From contig JBKQIH010000294.1 of the NCBI GenBank assembly GCA_052148445.1, positions 13,824 to 77,823 of the forward strand: DNA of 64,000 nucleotides, read 5' to 3'. This document shows, piece after piece, positions 25,839 to 33,877 of the stretch. The notes beneath the pieces were generated by a model. The model was not told the DNA's origin, searched no databases, and saw only the letters and a program-made list of their open reading frames with translations. A program made the position numbers and the translations under genes. This stretch comes from Rhodomicrobium sp052148445. GTDB lineage: Bacteria; Pseudomonadota; Alphaproteobacteria; Rhizobiales; Rhodomicrobiaceae. Position 1 is the stretch's first letter. Every line of letters begins with the position of its first letter.

Positions 25839-27109
25839 TCGTAACGCAATGCCTCCACAGGGTCGAGGCGCGCGGCTTGCAGCGCCGGATAAATGGTTGC
25901 CCCCATCGAGAGCAGGATCGAAACCGTGACGATTACCGCGACTTCAATTGGGTCCATTTCGGATGGGAGGCGCGACAGGAAATAGACCTGCGGGTCGAAC
26001 AGGCGCGTATTTGTCACCATTGAAAAGAAATAACGGATCTCTTCCATATGCAGGCTGACGAGGACGCCGAGTATCAAGCCGGCCAACGTCCCGATCACGC
26101 CGATGCTTGTCCCGCTGATGAAAAAGACGCGCATAATCGCGCCGCGCGTCGCCCCCATGGTCCGCAGCACGGCGATATCCCGCCCTTTGTTCTTCACGAG
26201 CATGGTGAGGCCGGAGATGATATTCAGGGTCGCCACGAGCACGATCAGCATGACGATAAGGAACATCACATTACGCTCAACCTTGAGTGTGTTGTAGAAG
26301 GTCGCGTTGCGCTGACGCCAGTCGTTCAAGATCATCTGCTCGCCCGCTGCTTCCTGCAGGCTCGCCCGCATGTCATCCACATCGTCCGGATTGGCGACCA
26401 CAAGCTCCAAGACGTGCACCGCGCCGGGCACATTGAAGAACGACTGCGCCTCCTTTAGCGGCAAAAATGCGATGGTATTATCGTATTCGGACATCCCCAT
26501 CTCGAAAATCGCCTTGACGGGATACCGCTTCACGCGCGGCGCCGTCCCGAACGGGGTCGACGCGCCGCGCGGAGCCAGGAGCGAAATTTCGTTCCCAACG
26601 AAGACGTTGAGCGAATTGGCCAGCCGGGTGCCTATGGCAACGCCCCCGGAATCCTCAAAACCGTCGAGCGTTCCATAGCGAATGTTTTGCGAGATGGATG
26701 TAAGCGCCTTGAGATCCTTCTCTCTCAAGCCGCGAACGATGATGCCCGAAGAACTGAGCTGCGAGGAGATCATCACCTGCCCTTCGACCACAGGCAAGCT
26801 TACTTTGACGCCGGGGACGGCGTTGAGCCGGTCCGCGGTTTCGGCGTAATCGGTGAAGGCGCGGCCGAGCGGGCGCACGATGACATGGCCGTTAAGCCCG
26901 AGGATCTTATCGAAAAGTTCCTTGCGGAACCCGTTCATCACGGACAGCACGATGATGAGCGTGGCGACGCCGAGCGCAATGCCAAGCACGGCAAAGACGG
27001 CAATGACGGACACCGACCCCTTTTTGCGCCGCGCGCGCAGATAGCGGAAGGCGAGCAGCCACTCGAATGGCGCGAACGCCCCTGTGCTCCGTGCCGCCTC
27101 TCGTTTCAT
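25835..27109 (-). CDS. Lipoprotein-releasing ABC transporter permease (LolC/LolE family)
   Basis: This 424-residue inner-membrane permease has one N-terminal helix (about 36-60), a large periplasmic MacB-like domain and three C-terminal helices. The start of the family domain (FEWLLAFRYLRARRKKGSVS) and FLIVMLIVLVATLNIISGL with DIAVLRTMGATRG are characteristic. Only one permease gene is present, so the complex is probably a LolF2D2-type homodimer, as in other alphaproteobacteria; LolF would then be the better name. It overlaps proS and lolD by four bases each, so the three are tightly coupled. Confidence 0.92.
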   Translation of the reverse strand: MKREAARSTGAFAPFEWLLAFRYLRARRKKGSVSVIAVFAVLGIALGVATLIIVLSVMNGFRKELFDKILGLNGHVIVRPLGRAFTDYAETADRLNAVPGVKVSLPVVEGQVMISSQLSSSGIIVRGLREKDLKALTSISQNIRYGTLDGFEDSGGVAIGTRLANSLNVFVGNEISLLAPRGASTPFGTAPRVKRYPVKAIFEMGMSEYDNTIAFLPLKEAQSFFNVPGAVHVLELVVANPDDVDDMRASLQEAAGEQMILNDWRQRNATFYNTLKVERNVMFLIVMLIVLVATLNIISGLTMLVKNKGRDIAVLRTMGATRGAIMRVFFISGTSIGVIGTLAGLILGVLVSLHMEEIRYFFSMVTNTRLFDPQVYFLSRLPSEMDPIEVAVIVTVSILLSMGATIYPALQAARLDPVEALRYE

Positions 27110-28533
27110 TCTTTGCCCCGCGCTTTCGTCTTGCCCTTCGGCTTTATCGCCGCCGGTGCGCTGGGCACCGCTTCCTCAACGGCGGTCTGCGATGCGTCGT
27201 TGCGCATTTCCTTGTTCTGATGCAATTTCTTTATGGCCGCATCAAGGGCGAGCGTGCTTCTTTCGCCGCTGGCGCGGTGCTTCAGCTCAATCTCTCCGCC
27301 GGCCAGCCCTTTTGGCCCAACGATAACCTGCCAAGGCAGGCCGATCAGATCCATGGTCTTGAATTTGCCGCCAGCGCTTTCGCCAGTGTCGTCGTAAAGG
27401 ACGTCGCCGCGAGCGCCGCCTAAAGCTTGATAGAGCTTTGCGCAAGCCTCGTCACAGGCCGAGTCCCCGGTCTTGAGGTTGATAAGGCCGATTCTGAACG
27501 GAGCCACAGGTTCTGGCCAAACGATCCCGGCGTTATCGTGGCTCGCCTCTATGATCGCGGCAACAAGCCGCGACACGCCGACACCGTAAGAGCCGCCCTG
27601 CAGCGTGATGAGCTGCCCGCCTGGGCCCTGCACTTGGCATTTCATTTTCGCGGAATATTTTGTCCCGAAGAAGAAAATATGTCCGACCTCGATGCCTCGG
27701 GCCGAAAGACGCCGCTCCACGGGGACCTCGCGCTCGAAGCGCTCTGCGTCGTGCATCTCGCTGGTGGCCGCGTATTTTCCGGTCCAGCGCTGCACGAGGG
27801 CGGCGAGATCTTGAGTTTGAGCGGCGGTCTCGTCCGGAGCTGGCATCTCGACGAGATCGCGGTCGCAAAACACCTCGGATTCGCCTGTATCGGCAAGGAT
27901 GATGAACTCGTGGCTAAGGTCGCCGCCAATCGGCCCGGTATCGGCCTTCATCGGCACCGCTTTCAGTCCCATCCGCGCGAAGGTCCGCAAGTAAGCGACA
28001 AACATACGGTAATAGGATTGCCGCGCGCTGTCCGCGTCGAGGTCGAAGGAGTAAGCGTCCTTCATCAGAAATTCCCGGCCGCGCATCACTCCGAACCGGG
28101 GCCGCACCTCGTCGCGGAACTTCCATTGAATGTGATAAAGGTTCTTCGGCACGTCGCGGTACGATTTCACCGAATCCCGGAAGATTTGCGTGATTTGCTC
28201 CTCGTTCGTGGGCCCGTAAAGCATGTCGCGCTCATGACGGTCTTTGATGCGGAGCATCTCCGCGCCGTAATCGCCGTAACGGCCGCTCTCCTGCCAGATC
28301 TCTGCGGGCTGGATCGTCGGCATGAGCATCTCGATGGCGCCCGCGCGGTCTTGTTCCTCGCGCACGATTTGCTCGATCTTTTTGAGCACCCGGAAGCCCA
28401 GCGGCAGCCATGAATATATGCCGGCGCTCGATTGGCGGATCATGCCCGCCCGAAGCATAAGCCGGTGGGAAACGATCTCCCCTTCCTTGGGATCGTCCCG
28501 CAAAACGGGAAGGAAATATTGGCTAAGTCTCAT
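27106..28533 (-). CDS. proS: Prolyl-tRNA synthetase (short form without editing insertion), with basic C-terminal tail
   Basis: The enzyme charges tRNA-Pro. The start ATG 28533 has CGGAG 7 bases upstream, giving 475 residues. Class II motifs appear: the N-terminal RLSQYFLPVLRDDPKEGEIV, GMIRQSSAGIYSWLPLG, motif 2 FRDEVRPRFGVMRGREFLMK and the motif 3 region GSYGVGVSRLVAA. There is no 180-residue editing insertion between motifs 2 and 3, as in the alphaproteobacterial ProS type of about 440 residues. The last 35 or so residues are a low-complexity tail ending KPKGKTKARGKE that is not part of the enzyme core. The gene overlaps lolC/E by four bases. Confidence 0.95.
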   Translation of the reverse strand: MRLSQYFLPVLRDDPKEGEIVSHRLMLRAGMIRQSSAGIYSWLPLGFRVLKKIEQIVREEQDRAGAIEMLMPTIQPAEIWQESGRYGDYGAEMLRIKDRHERDMLYGPTNEEQITQIFRDSVKSYRDVPKNLYHIQWKFRDEVRPRFGVMRGREFLMKDAYSFDLDADSARQSYYRMFVAYLRTFARMGLKAVPMKADTGPIGGDLSHEFIILADTGESEVFCDRDLVEMPAPDETAAQTQDLAALVQRWTGKYAATSEMHDAERFEREVPVERRLSARGIEVGHIFFFGTKYSAKMKCQVQGPGGQLITLQGGSYGVGVSRLVAAIIEASHDNAGIVWPEPVAPFRIGLINLKTGDSACDEACAKLYQALGGARGDVLYDDTGESAGGKFKTMDLIGLPWQVIVGPKGLAGGEIELKHRASGERSTLALDAAIKKLHQNKEMRNDASQTAVEEAVPSAPAAIKPKGKTKARGKE

Positions 28534-28584
28534 GAATCCGCTCCGCCGCGCATCTAGTGCATCGTGCACTTAACCGGTCGCACC

Positions 28585-28676
28585 CGTTATCGCGAGGCGG
28601 CCTTGGCCGCCGTGGCGATCCAGACCGGCAGCCGTGACTATTGGCCCTGGATTGCTTCGCTTCGCTCGCAATGACG
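28585..28676. repeat. 92-bp MITE-like dispersed repeat
   Basis: The element begins CGTTATCGCGAG and ends CTCGCAATGACG, terminal inverted repeats matching at 10 of 12 positions. Inside are palindromes such as GGCGGCCTTGGCCGCC. The right end (ATTGCTTCGCTTCGCTCGCA) is a very common intergenic repeat of alphaproteobacterial genomes and is often mistranslated as a peptide with DCFASLAMT. It lies 51 bases upstream of the proS start. It has no coding capacity. Confidence 0.8.
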
Positions 28677-28848
28677 CGGTTCCGGATTCATGCATGCCGC
28701 TCTCGCCGAGGGACATACCGTGTTCCAAAGTGCCGTGCAATGGCGGATACCCGGTTTTACGCCGGCAGCACGTTACGGCACGCAATTTTTTTTTGCACAG
28801 GCTGCTGCTTTTTTGATCGCCGCGTGTTAACAGTCCGTGACAAGCTCT

Positions 28849-29034
28849 GCAAAATTCGCTAGTCTGCCATACCAAATTGACATGGGTACAAAATGCTCCG
28901 TTCAAGAAGCCAGAGGCACCCAAGTCTGGGGAGGATACACTAGCGCAGACCCCATCGGCGCTAGCATTTGAAAAAAAGCATCGTAATCAACAAACTAAAG
29001 CAGCAAGGCCCTCCTTGCTGCTTTTTCTTTTTTG
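28849..29034 (+). ncRNA. Candidate small RNA with intrinsic terminator
   Basis: On the plus strand a possible promoter (GTGACA, 17-base spacer, TAGTCT) ends near 28866. A perfect 7-base hairpin CTAGCGC/GCGCTAG (28940-28946 with 28958-28964) has an 11-base loop containing CCCCA, which can pair with TGGGG at 28927-28931 as a pseudoknot. A 12-base perfect stem AAAGCAGCAAGG/CCTTGCTGCTTT (28997-29008 with 29013-29024) with a 4-base loop follows, then a T-rich tract. No plus-strand protein gene ends here; both flanking genes are on the minus strand, and the + terminator needs an upstream transcript. The result would be an RNA of about 160 bases. The terminator is clear; the promoter and RNA are inferred. 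Confidence 0.5.
28997..29034 (+). terminator. Strong intrinsic terminator on the plus strand
   Basis: Twelve perfect base pairs with a CCCT loop (29009-29012) are followed by TTCTTTTTTG. On the minus strand only a short T-tract follows the same stem, so it acts mainly for plus-strand transcripts, although it may also stop transcripts from the DUF1467 gene direction less efficiently. Confidence 0.85.
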
Positions 29035-29047
29035 TTTAGAGCGTATG

Positions 29048-29302
29048 TCAGAATGGCAGGCTGTCGAGGGTCACAATCCGGAACGCAAGCACGGCGTAGA
29101 TGACAGCGAAGAGCGCGGCTGAGACCATCGTCGTAACAAGAAACTTCGTTTTAAGGCGCGGCGCGTGGGGAGCCCCCGATGCTTCGGCCATGGGATCGCG
29201 CTCGCCTTCGGCGGGCGGCGGACCGATCTGCAGGGGCAGGACCGCGAAAAGAACGATCCACCAGCAAATGAAATAGATGGCAAGGCCGAGCGATACACTC
29301 AT
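29048..29302 (-). CDS. DUF1467 family membrane protein
   Basis: The 84-residue protein starts at ATG 29302, eight bases after the end of the mce gene; the frame is open further upstream inside mce, but that part is shadow. Two membrane helices are visible (SLGLAIYFICWWIVLFAVLPL and FLVTTMVSAALFAVIYAVLAF), joined by a charged loop with QIGPPPAEGERDPMAEASG. This layout, and its position after methylmalonyl-CoA epimerase, match the DUF1467 family of alphaproteobacteria, whose function is unknown. Confidence 0.88.
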   Translation of the reverse strand: MSVSLGLAIYFICWWIVLFAVLPLQIGPPPAEGERDPMAEASGAPHAPRLKTKFLVTTMVSAALFAVIYAVLAFRIVTLDSLPF

Positions 29303-29309
29303 GACGCGC

Positions 29310-29714
29310 TCAAGCCTGTTCCAGTTCCACGAGCGTGCCGCAGAAATCCTTCGGATGAAGGAAAAGCACGGGTTTGCCGTGGGCTCCGGTCTTGGGCTCG
29401 CCGCTGCCGAGGACGCGCGCACCCATTGCGATCAACCGGTCCCGCGCGGCCAGAATGTCGTCAACCTCATAGCAAATGTGATGAATGCCGCCCTCCGCGT
29501 TTCGCTCTAGAAACTTCGCGATGGGCGAATCCGCGCCAAGCGGCTCCAAAAGCTCGATCTTCGTGTTCGGAAGGGTAATGAAGATCGTCGAGACGCCATG
29601 CTCCGGCTGAGGTACCGCCTCGGAAACGCTCGCGCCCAAAGTATCGCGATAGACGGCTGCGGCGGCGGCCATATCCTTCACGGCGATGGCGACATGGTTC
29701 AAACGTCCAATCAT
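29310..29714 (-). CDS. mce: Methylmalonyl-CoA epimerase
   Basis: The enzyme interconverts (2R)- and (2S)-methylmalonyl-CoA in propionyl-CoA metabolism. The 134-residue vicinal-oxygen-chelate (glyoxalase-fold) protein has the metal His in RLNHVAIAV (residue 7), EHGVSTIFI and IELLEPLG, HHICYEVDD in the second half, and the C-terminal Glu in GTLVELEQA. It is part of the rnj-mce-DUF1467 group on the minus strand. The length is exactly that of the family. Confidence 0.93.
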   Translation of the reverse strand: MIGRLNHVAIAVKDMAAAAAVYRDTLGASVSEAVPQPEHGVSTIFITLPNTKIELLEPLGADSPIAKFLERNAEGGIHHICYEVDDILAARDRLIAMGARVLGSGEPKTGAHGKPVLFLHPKDFCGTLVELEQA

Positions 29715-29826
29715 GGAAACCTCCTGCTTAATGGCGAAACGTGGATCCGGCTTTACAGAAGCGCGCCGATTCTTGGGGGTGTCCGCCTCATCCTCCCGGG
29801 ACGCCTTTACAACCGCTGCGGCCTGC

Positions 29827-29864
29827 TCCCTCCCCCTTCGCCCGGGTGGGCTGGGGTGAGGGCG
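29827..29864. repeat. GC-rich palindromic intergenic repeat
   Basis: CCCTCCCCC and CTGGGGTGAGGG flank a CCCGGG centre in the spacer between rnj and mce. The layout of a C-rich arm, a short CCCGGG centre and a G-rich arm is of the kind found as dispersed intergenic repeats in many proteobacteria. It may fold in mRNA between the two genes. Confidence 0.4.
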
Positions 29865-29905
29865 CGTTAGGGTTACGCTTTATACAAAGCGGTATAGGGC
29901 AGGCG

Positions 29906-31594
29906 CTACAGAATGGAAACCAAAACGGAACAAAGAGGCTTCTTCCCCCAAACGAGTTTCATTTCTGCCCGGACAGAGCGCGCGACGGCGTCCCGGACAA
30001 GTTCCCGATCCTTGCGTTTTGCCCTCGGAATGCTTTCCACGGCATTGTAGACCGCGCTCAGCGCCCGCTCGCCCATATCGAGCCCATTCGCATCGCAGCC
30101 CGGAATCCCCGTGACATCGACCTCGGGATCGGTCGCGATGTCTCCATTGCGCTGAATGACGACGGAGACGGCGACGTGACCGTTCCATGAAAGGCGCTTG
30201 CGCTGCACGATGGCGGGGTCGCCGGCCTGAAGAATCAAGTTTCCATCGCGATAGAGACGCCCGACCGGGATTCCGCCATCGAGCAAATGCGGATCGTGCG
30301 GACCGAGGTGAAACAGCCGGCCGTCGCGCACGCCACGCACAGGCATGATGCCGTGGGCCTCGGCAAAGGTGGCGTGCCCTTCGAGATGGCGCGGCTCGCC
30401 ATGCATCGGCAGCACATAATGCGGCCGTGTCAGCCGGTACATGCGCGTGAGTTCGCCGCGGCGCGGATGACCGGACGCATGGATCGGCCCATCCGGGGCT
30501 TCGGTGACAATCGCGATGCCGCGCTCGGCCAGCTGGTTCTGGATGCGGATGACTGAATCTTCATTGCCAGGTATGGTCCGCGACGAGAAAACGATACTGT
30601 CGCCCCGGTCGAATTTCACGAAGGGATGCTCGCCCTTTGCGATGCGTGCCAGCGCCGCTTGGCTCTCGCCTTGGCTGCCGGTGACGAGCGCTGCCACTTT
30701 GTCGCGCGGGATCGATGGGAAGTTTTCCTGATCGAGATAGCTCAAGTGCGCTGGCCAGAGGCCAGTTTCGCGCGCGGCCTCCACGATGCGGTGCATCGCA
30801 CGCCCAACCAGCACGAGCTCGCGTCCTGCCGCGCGCGCGGCCTCGGCTATTGCAATGAGCCGGGCCACGTTCGAAGCGAAGGTCGTGATCGCAATACGTC
30901 CCTTCGCCCGGCCGATGACCGCTTTCAAATTCTCAGCGACGGCTTCCTCTGTTGCGCTCGTGCCGTCGAGCAGGGCGTTCGTGCTATCGCAGACCAGGAC
31001 GCGCACGCCCTCCTCGCCGAGCCGCGCAAGCTTCGCCTCGTCGGTTGGATCGCCCCAGGCAGGCGTATCGTCGAGCTTCCAATCGCCGGTGTGGAGAACG
31101 TTGCCCGCGCGCGTGCGCAAAAACACCATGTTGCATTCAGGGATCGAATGGGCAACCGTCACAAGATCGACGTCGAAGGGACCGATATTGAAACGCGTGC
31201 CTTGCACCATCTCGACGATGGGCACTTCAGCGCGGTGGGCGTGCTCCTGCAGCTTGCCGCGGAGGAGATGGGCAGCAAATTTGGTTAGGTAAACCGGAGC
31301 GCGAAGCCGCGGCCACATCTCCGCTACGGCTCCAATATGATCTTCATGCGCGTGCGTGATGAGGATGCCGGCGAGGCTTCTCCTCTCCTCTTCGATGAAG
31401 CGCAAATCGGGAAGCACGACGTCGACGCCCGGCTCGGTATCGTCCGGAAAGGTGATACCGCAATCGACCATGAGCCACTGCCGGTCCTCGGCCGGGCCAA
31501 TGCCGTAAAGATAAACGTTGAGACCGATTTCGCCGATGCCGCCCAGCGGCAAGAACACGAGTTCGGGTGTGGCAGGCGTTCCTGTCGTTGACAT
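29906..31594 (-). CDS. rnj: Ribonuclease J
   Basis: RNase J is a metallo-beta-lactamase/beta-CASP ribonuclease with endonuclease and 5'-3' exonuclease activity in RNA maturation and decay. The 562-residue protein starts STTGTPATPELVFLPLGGIG. Its zinc motif HAHEDH is at residues 81-86 and the downstream metal residues are in VTVAHSIPE and LHTGDWKLD. The beta-CASP region has HASGHPRRGEL and LPMHGEPRHL. The length and the absence of a long C-terminal domain fit RNase J of alphaproteobacteria. It lies between birA and mce. Confidence 0.94.
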   Translation of the reverse strand: MSTTGTPATPELVFLPLGGIGEIGLNVYLYGIGPAEDRQWLMVDCGITFPDDTEPGVDVVLPDLRFIEEERRSLAGILITHAHEDHIGAVAEMWPRLRAPVYLTKFAAHLLRGKLQEHAHRAEVPIVEMVQGTRFNIGPFDVDLVTVAHSIPECNMVFLRTRAGNVLHTGDWKLDDTPAWGDPTDEAKLARLGEEGVRVLVCDSTNALLDGTSATEEAVAENLKAVIGRAKGRIAITTFASNVARLIAIAEAARAAGRELVLVGRAMHRIVEAARETGLWPAHLSYLDQENFPSIPRDKVAALVTGSQGESQAALARIAKGEHPFVKFDRGDSIVFSSRTIPGNEDSVIRIQNQLAERGIAIVTEAPDGPIHASGHPRRGELTRMYRLTRPHYVLPMHGEPRHLEGHATFAEAHGIMPVRGVRDGRLFHLGPHDPHLLDGGIPVGRLYRDGNLILQAGDPAIVQRKRLSWNGHVAVSVVIQRNGDIATDPEVDVTGIPGCDANGLDMGERALSAVYNAVESIPRAKRKDRELVRDAVARSVRAEMKLVWGKKPLCSVLVSIL

Positions 31595-31638
31595 TCTGGC
31601 TATGGTGTCCGGCTTCTTTGGAGTGACGGGAGGCGGCT

Positions 31639-32400
31639 CTAACTTCGGCTTTGGGCAGCAGTGTGAATGTCGCCCGCATTAACTGTTATGACAACCCCTG
31701 GCTCAGTTTCGAGTTGAAGTGCGCCTCTTTGATCGACGCCGCGAAATCTACCTTGGATTGAGGTACCGTTCAAACTGACGCCGATTGGCTCGCCAGCCTC
31801 GTGGCCGTGAGCGAGCCAGGCTTCCCTCACTCCGCCGAACCCCCGGCCCTCGTCCCAGCGGGAGAGCCAGATTTCGAAGGCAGATGCCAACGCCTGAAAT
31901 ACCGCGGGGCAAGCGGCGGGATCGGAACCGAGCGCGGCGACAGGCCGGCCGGTCCCAGCTGGCGCCGTACTCACGTTGATGCCGATGCCAACGATTGCCG
32001 CAAGGCCATTTCCTCCTGCATCGGGGAGGCTCTCGATTAAGATGCCCGCGACTTTCGCACTGCCGAGCATCACGTCGTTGGGCCATTTCAGCCGCAAACT
32101 TTCAAACCGGGCCGGCGGCAGAAAGCTGGCAATCGCATCGTAGGCTGCCAGCGCGGCAACGAAAGAGAGCTGCGTGGCCACCCCTGCACTTGCGTTGAGG
32201 CGCAAAAGCAAGCTGGCATAGAGGTTCCCTTTCGGAGAATCCCAGCGCCGTCCGCACCGGCCGCGCCCGCTTGTTTGTTCGTCCGCAACGATCCACAGTG
32301 CACCGGTATAGCCGGAGCCAAGCTGCCGAATCGCCTCCGCATTCGTCGAATCGAGGCTTTCGAAATGCTTTGCGCTGGCGGTAGTTTTCTTAAGACTCAC
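31639..32400 (-). CDS. birA: Biotin-[acetyl-CoA-carboxylase] ligase
   Basis: The enzyme makes biotinyl-AMP and transfers biotin to carboxylases. The 253-residue protein has the ATP/biotin motif SGRGRCGRRW (44-53), LRLKWPNDVMLG and KVAGILIE. It lacks the N-terminal helix-turn-helix of E. coli BirA, so it is a class I ligase that does not regulate transcription. The start is GTG 32400, four bases after the nuoN stop, which ties it to the nuo operon. It continues into the C-terminal SH3-like domain. Confidence 0.93.
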   Translation of the reverse strand: MSLKKTTASAKHFESLDSTNAEAIRQLGSGYTGALWIVADEQTSGRGRCGRRWDSPKGNLYASLLLRLNASAGVATQLSFVAALAAYDAIASFLPPARFESLRLKWPNDVMLGSAKVAGILIESLPDAGGNGLAAIVGIGINVSTAPAGTGRPVAALGSDPAACPAVFQALASAFEIWLSRWDEGRGFGGVREAWLAHGHEAGEPIGVSLNGTSIQGRFRGVDQRGALQLETEPGVVITVNAGDIHTAAQSRS

Positions 32401-32403
32401 GGC

Positions 32404-33867
32404 TCAGAAGAGGGAGCGAGAGGCCACATCGGCAGCGGCCTTCAGCATGCTCGGATTGAGGAAAAATAGGATCACAAAGGCCGCCGAAATGCCCAAGGTC
32501 AACTGCACCGAAGCCGGGATCGGCTCAAAAGCTGCGCCAGGTTCATCGAAATACATGATTTTTACAATGCGCAAATAGTAATACGCGCTGACGACCGAGA
32601 GGATCACGCCAACGACGGCCAGCCAATAGAGATGCGCGTCGATGGCGGCCTGGAACACATAAAACTTGGCAAAAAACCCTGCAAGCGGCGGTACGCCCGC
32701 CAGCGAGAACAGCAGCATGGCGAACAGGAAGGCGAACAGCGGCTTCTCGCGCGATATCCCAGCGAGATCGGGAATGGCCTCGCTCATGGTGCGGCCTTTG
32801 CGCATGGCAAGAACGCAAGCGAAGCTGCCGAGTGTCATGGCTAGATAGATCGTAAGATAAATGAGCACGCTGGAAATGCCCTCACTCGCAATTTTTGGAT
32901 CGGATGCAGCCGCCGCGGCTAGGCCGATGAGCGCGTAACCAACGTGACCGATGGACGAGTAGCCGAGCAGACGCTTGATGTTTTGCTGTCCGATTGCAGC
33001 GAATGCGGCAAGCGCCATAGAGCCAACGGATATGGCAACGATAATCTGCTGCCACTGGTCAGTCGCGCCCGGGAAAGCGCCGAGGATTACCCGGATAACC
33101 ATGGCCACGGCCGAGATTTTCGCGGCAGACGCGAAATAGGCCGTAACGGGCGTCGGGGCACCTTCGTAAACGTCGGGTGTCCACATGTGGAATGGAACGG
33201 CCGCGATCTTGAAAGCGAGCCCGGCCAGGATGAACACCAGACCGAAAACGAACCCTATGGGAGGAGCGCCCTGCACCTTCACCCATGCGTCTACGGTTCC
33301 GGCGATCTGAGCGAATTCCGTATGGCCAGTAAAGCCGTATACGAGCGATGAGCCGTAGAGCAAAAGCCCGGAGGAGAGAACGCCGAGTACGAAATATTTC
33401 AGGCCGGCCTCGGTGGAGCGCAGCCGGTCGCGATGGAACGCGGCAACGACGTAAAGCGCAAGGCTCTGGAATTCCAAGGCCAAATAGAGCGAGATCAAGT
33501 CGTTGGCGGAAATCGTCAGCATCATGCCTGCGGTCGAAAGCAGGATCAGCACCGGAAACTCGAAGCGCAGGAGCCGCTCCCGCCGCATATAGTCGAAAGA
33601 CAGCAAAATCGCAAAGGCCGAGCCCGCAAGTGTCAGGATCTTCATGAATCGCGCGAAGCTGTCGTTTACGAACGCCCCGTTGAACAGATCCTCGGTGGGT
33701 TCGAGCTGGCCGGCGATGAGTACAGCTGCTCCGCCAAGGACTAGGATCGAGACGATGGAGATGCTGAAACCCGCTTCGTAGCGGTGAAAAACACCCCACA
33801 AAAGAAGAACCATCGCGGCGAGCACAATAAACAGCTCGGGAAAAATCGGCGCGTAGTCGCTGAGCAT
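32404..33867 (-). CDS. nuoN: NADH-quinone oxidoreductase subunit N
   Basis: NuoN is an antiporter-like proton-pumping subunit of the complex I membrane arm. It has 487 residues from ATG 33867, which lies ten bases after the nuoM stop with AGGGCC upstream. About 14 helices are present. The conserved lysine-bearing region is FVLGVLSSGLLLYG, and HMWTPDVYEGAPTPVTAYFA marks the proton-translocating family. It is the last nuo gene before birA. Confidence 0.95.
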   Translation of the reverse strand: MLSDYAPIFPELFIVLAAMVLLLWGVFHRYEAGFSISIVSILVLGGAAVLIAGQLEPTEDLFNGAFVNDSFARFMKILTLAGSAFAILLSFDYMRRERLLRFEFPVLILLSTAGMMLTISANDLISLYLALEFQSLALYVVAAFHRDRLRSTEAGLKYFVLGVLSSGLLLYGSSLVYGFTGHTEFAQIAGTVDAWVKVQGAPPIGFVFGLVFILAGLAFKIAAVPFHMWTPDVYEGAPTPVTAYFASAAKISAVAMVIRVILGAFPGATDQWQQIIVAISVGSMALAAFAAIGQQNIKRLLGYSSIGHVGYALIGLAAAAASDPKIASEGISSVLIYLTIYLAMTLGSFACVLAMRKGRTMSEAIPDLAGISREKPLFAFLFAMLLFSLAGVPPLAGFFAKFYVFQAAIDAHLYWLAVVGVILSVVSAYYYLRIVKIMYFDEPGAAFEPIPASVQLTLGISAAFVILFFLNPSMLKAAADVASRSLF

Positions 33868-33877
33868 CGGCGCGGCC

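Noticed and set aside
28877..28905. TTGACA at 28877 as a promoter -35 box
   Set aside because: No acceptable -10 hexamer at 16-18 bases; a start there would also cut off the upstream part of the candidate small RNA.
28877..29122. An 81-codon plus-strand frame starting TTG, read as a small protein
   Set aside because: It runs through the terminator stem and T-tract, and the translated end is just that T-tract (LLLFLF). A non-coding RNA fits better.
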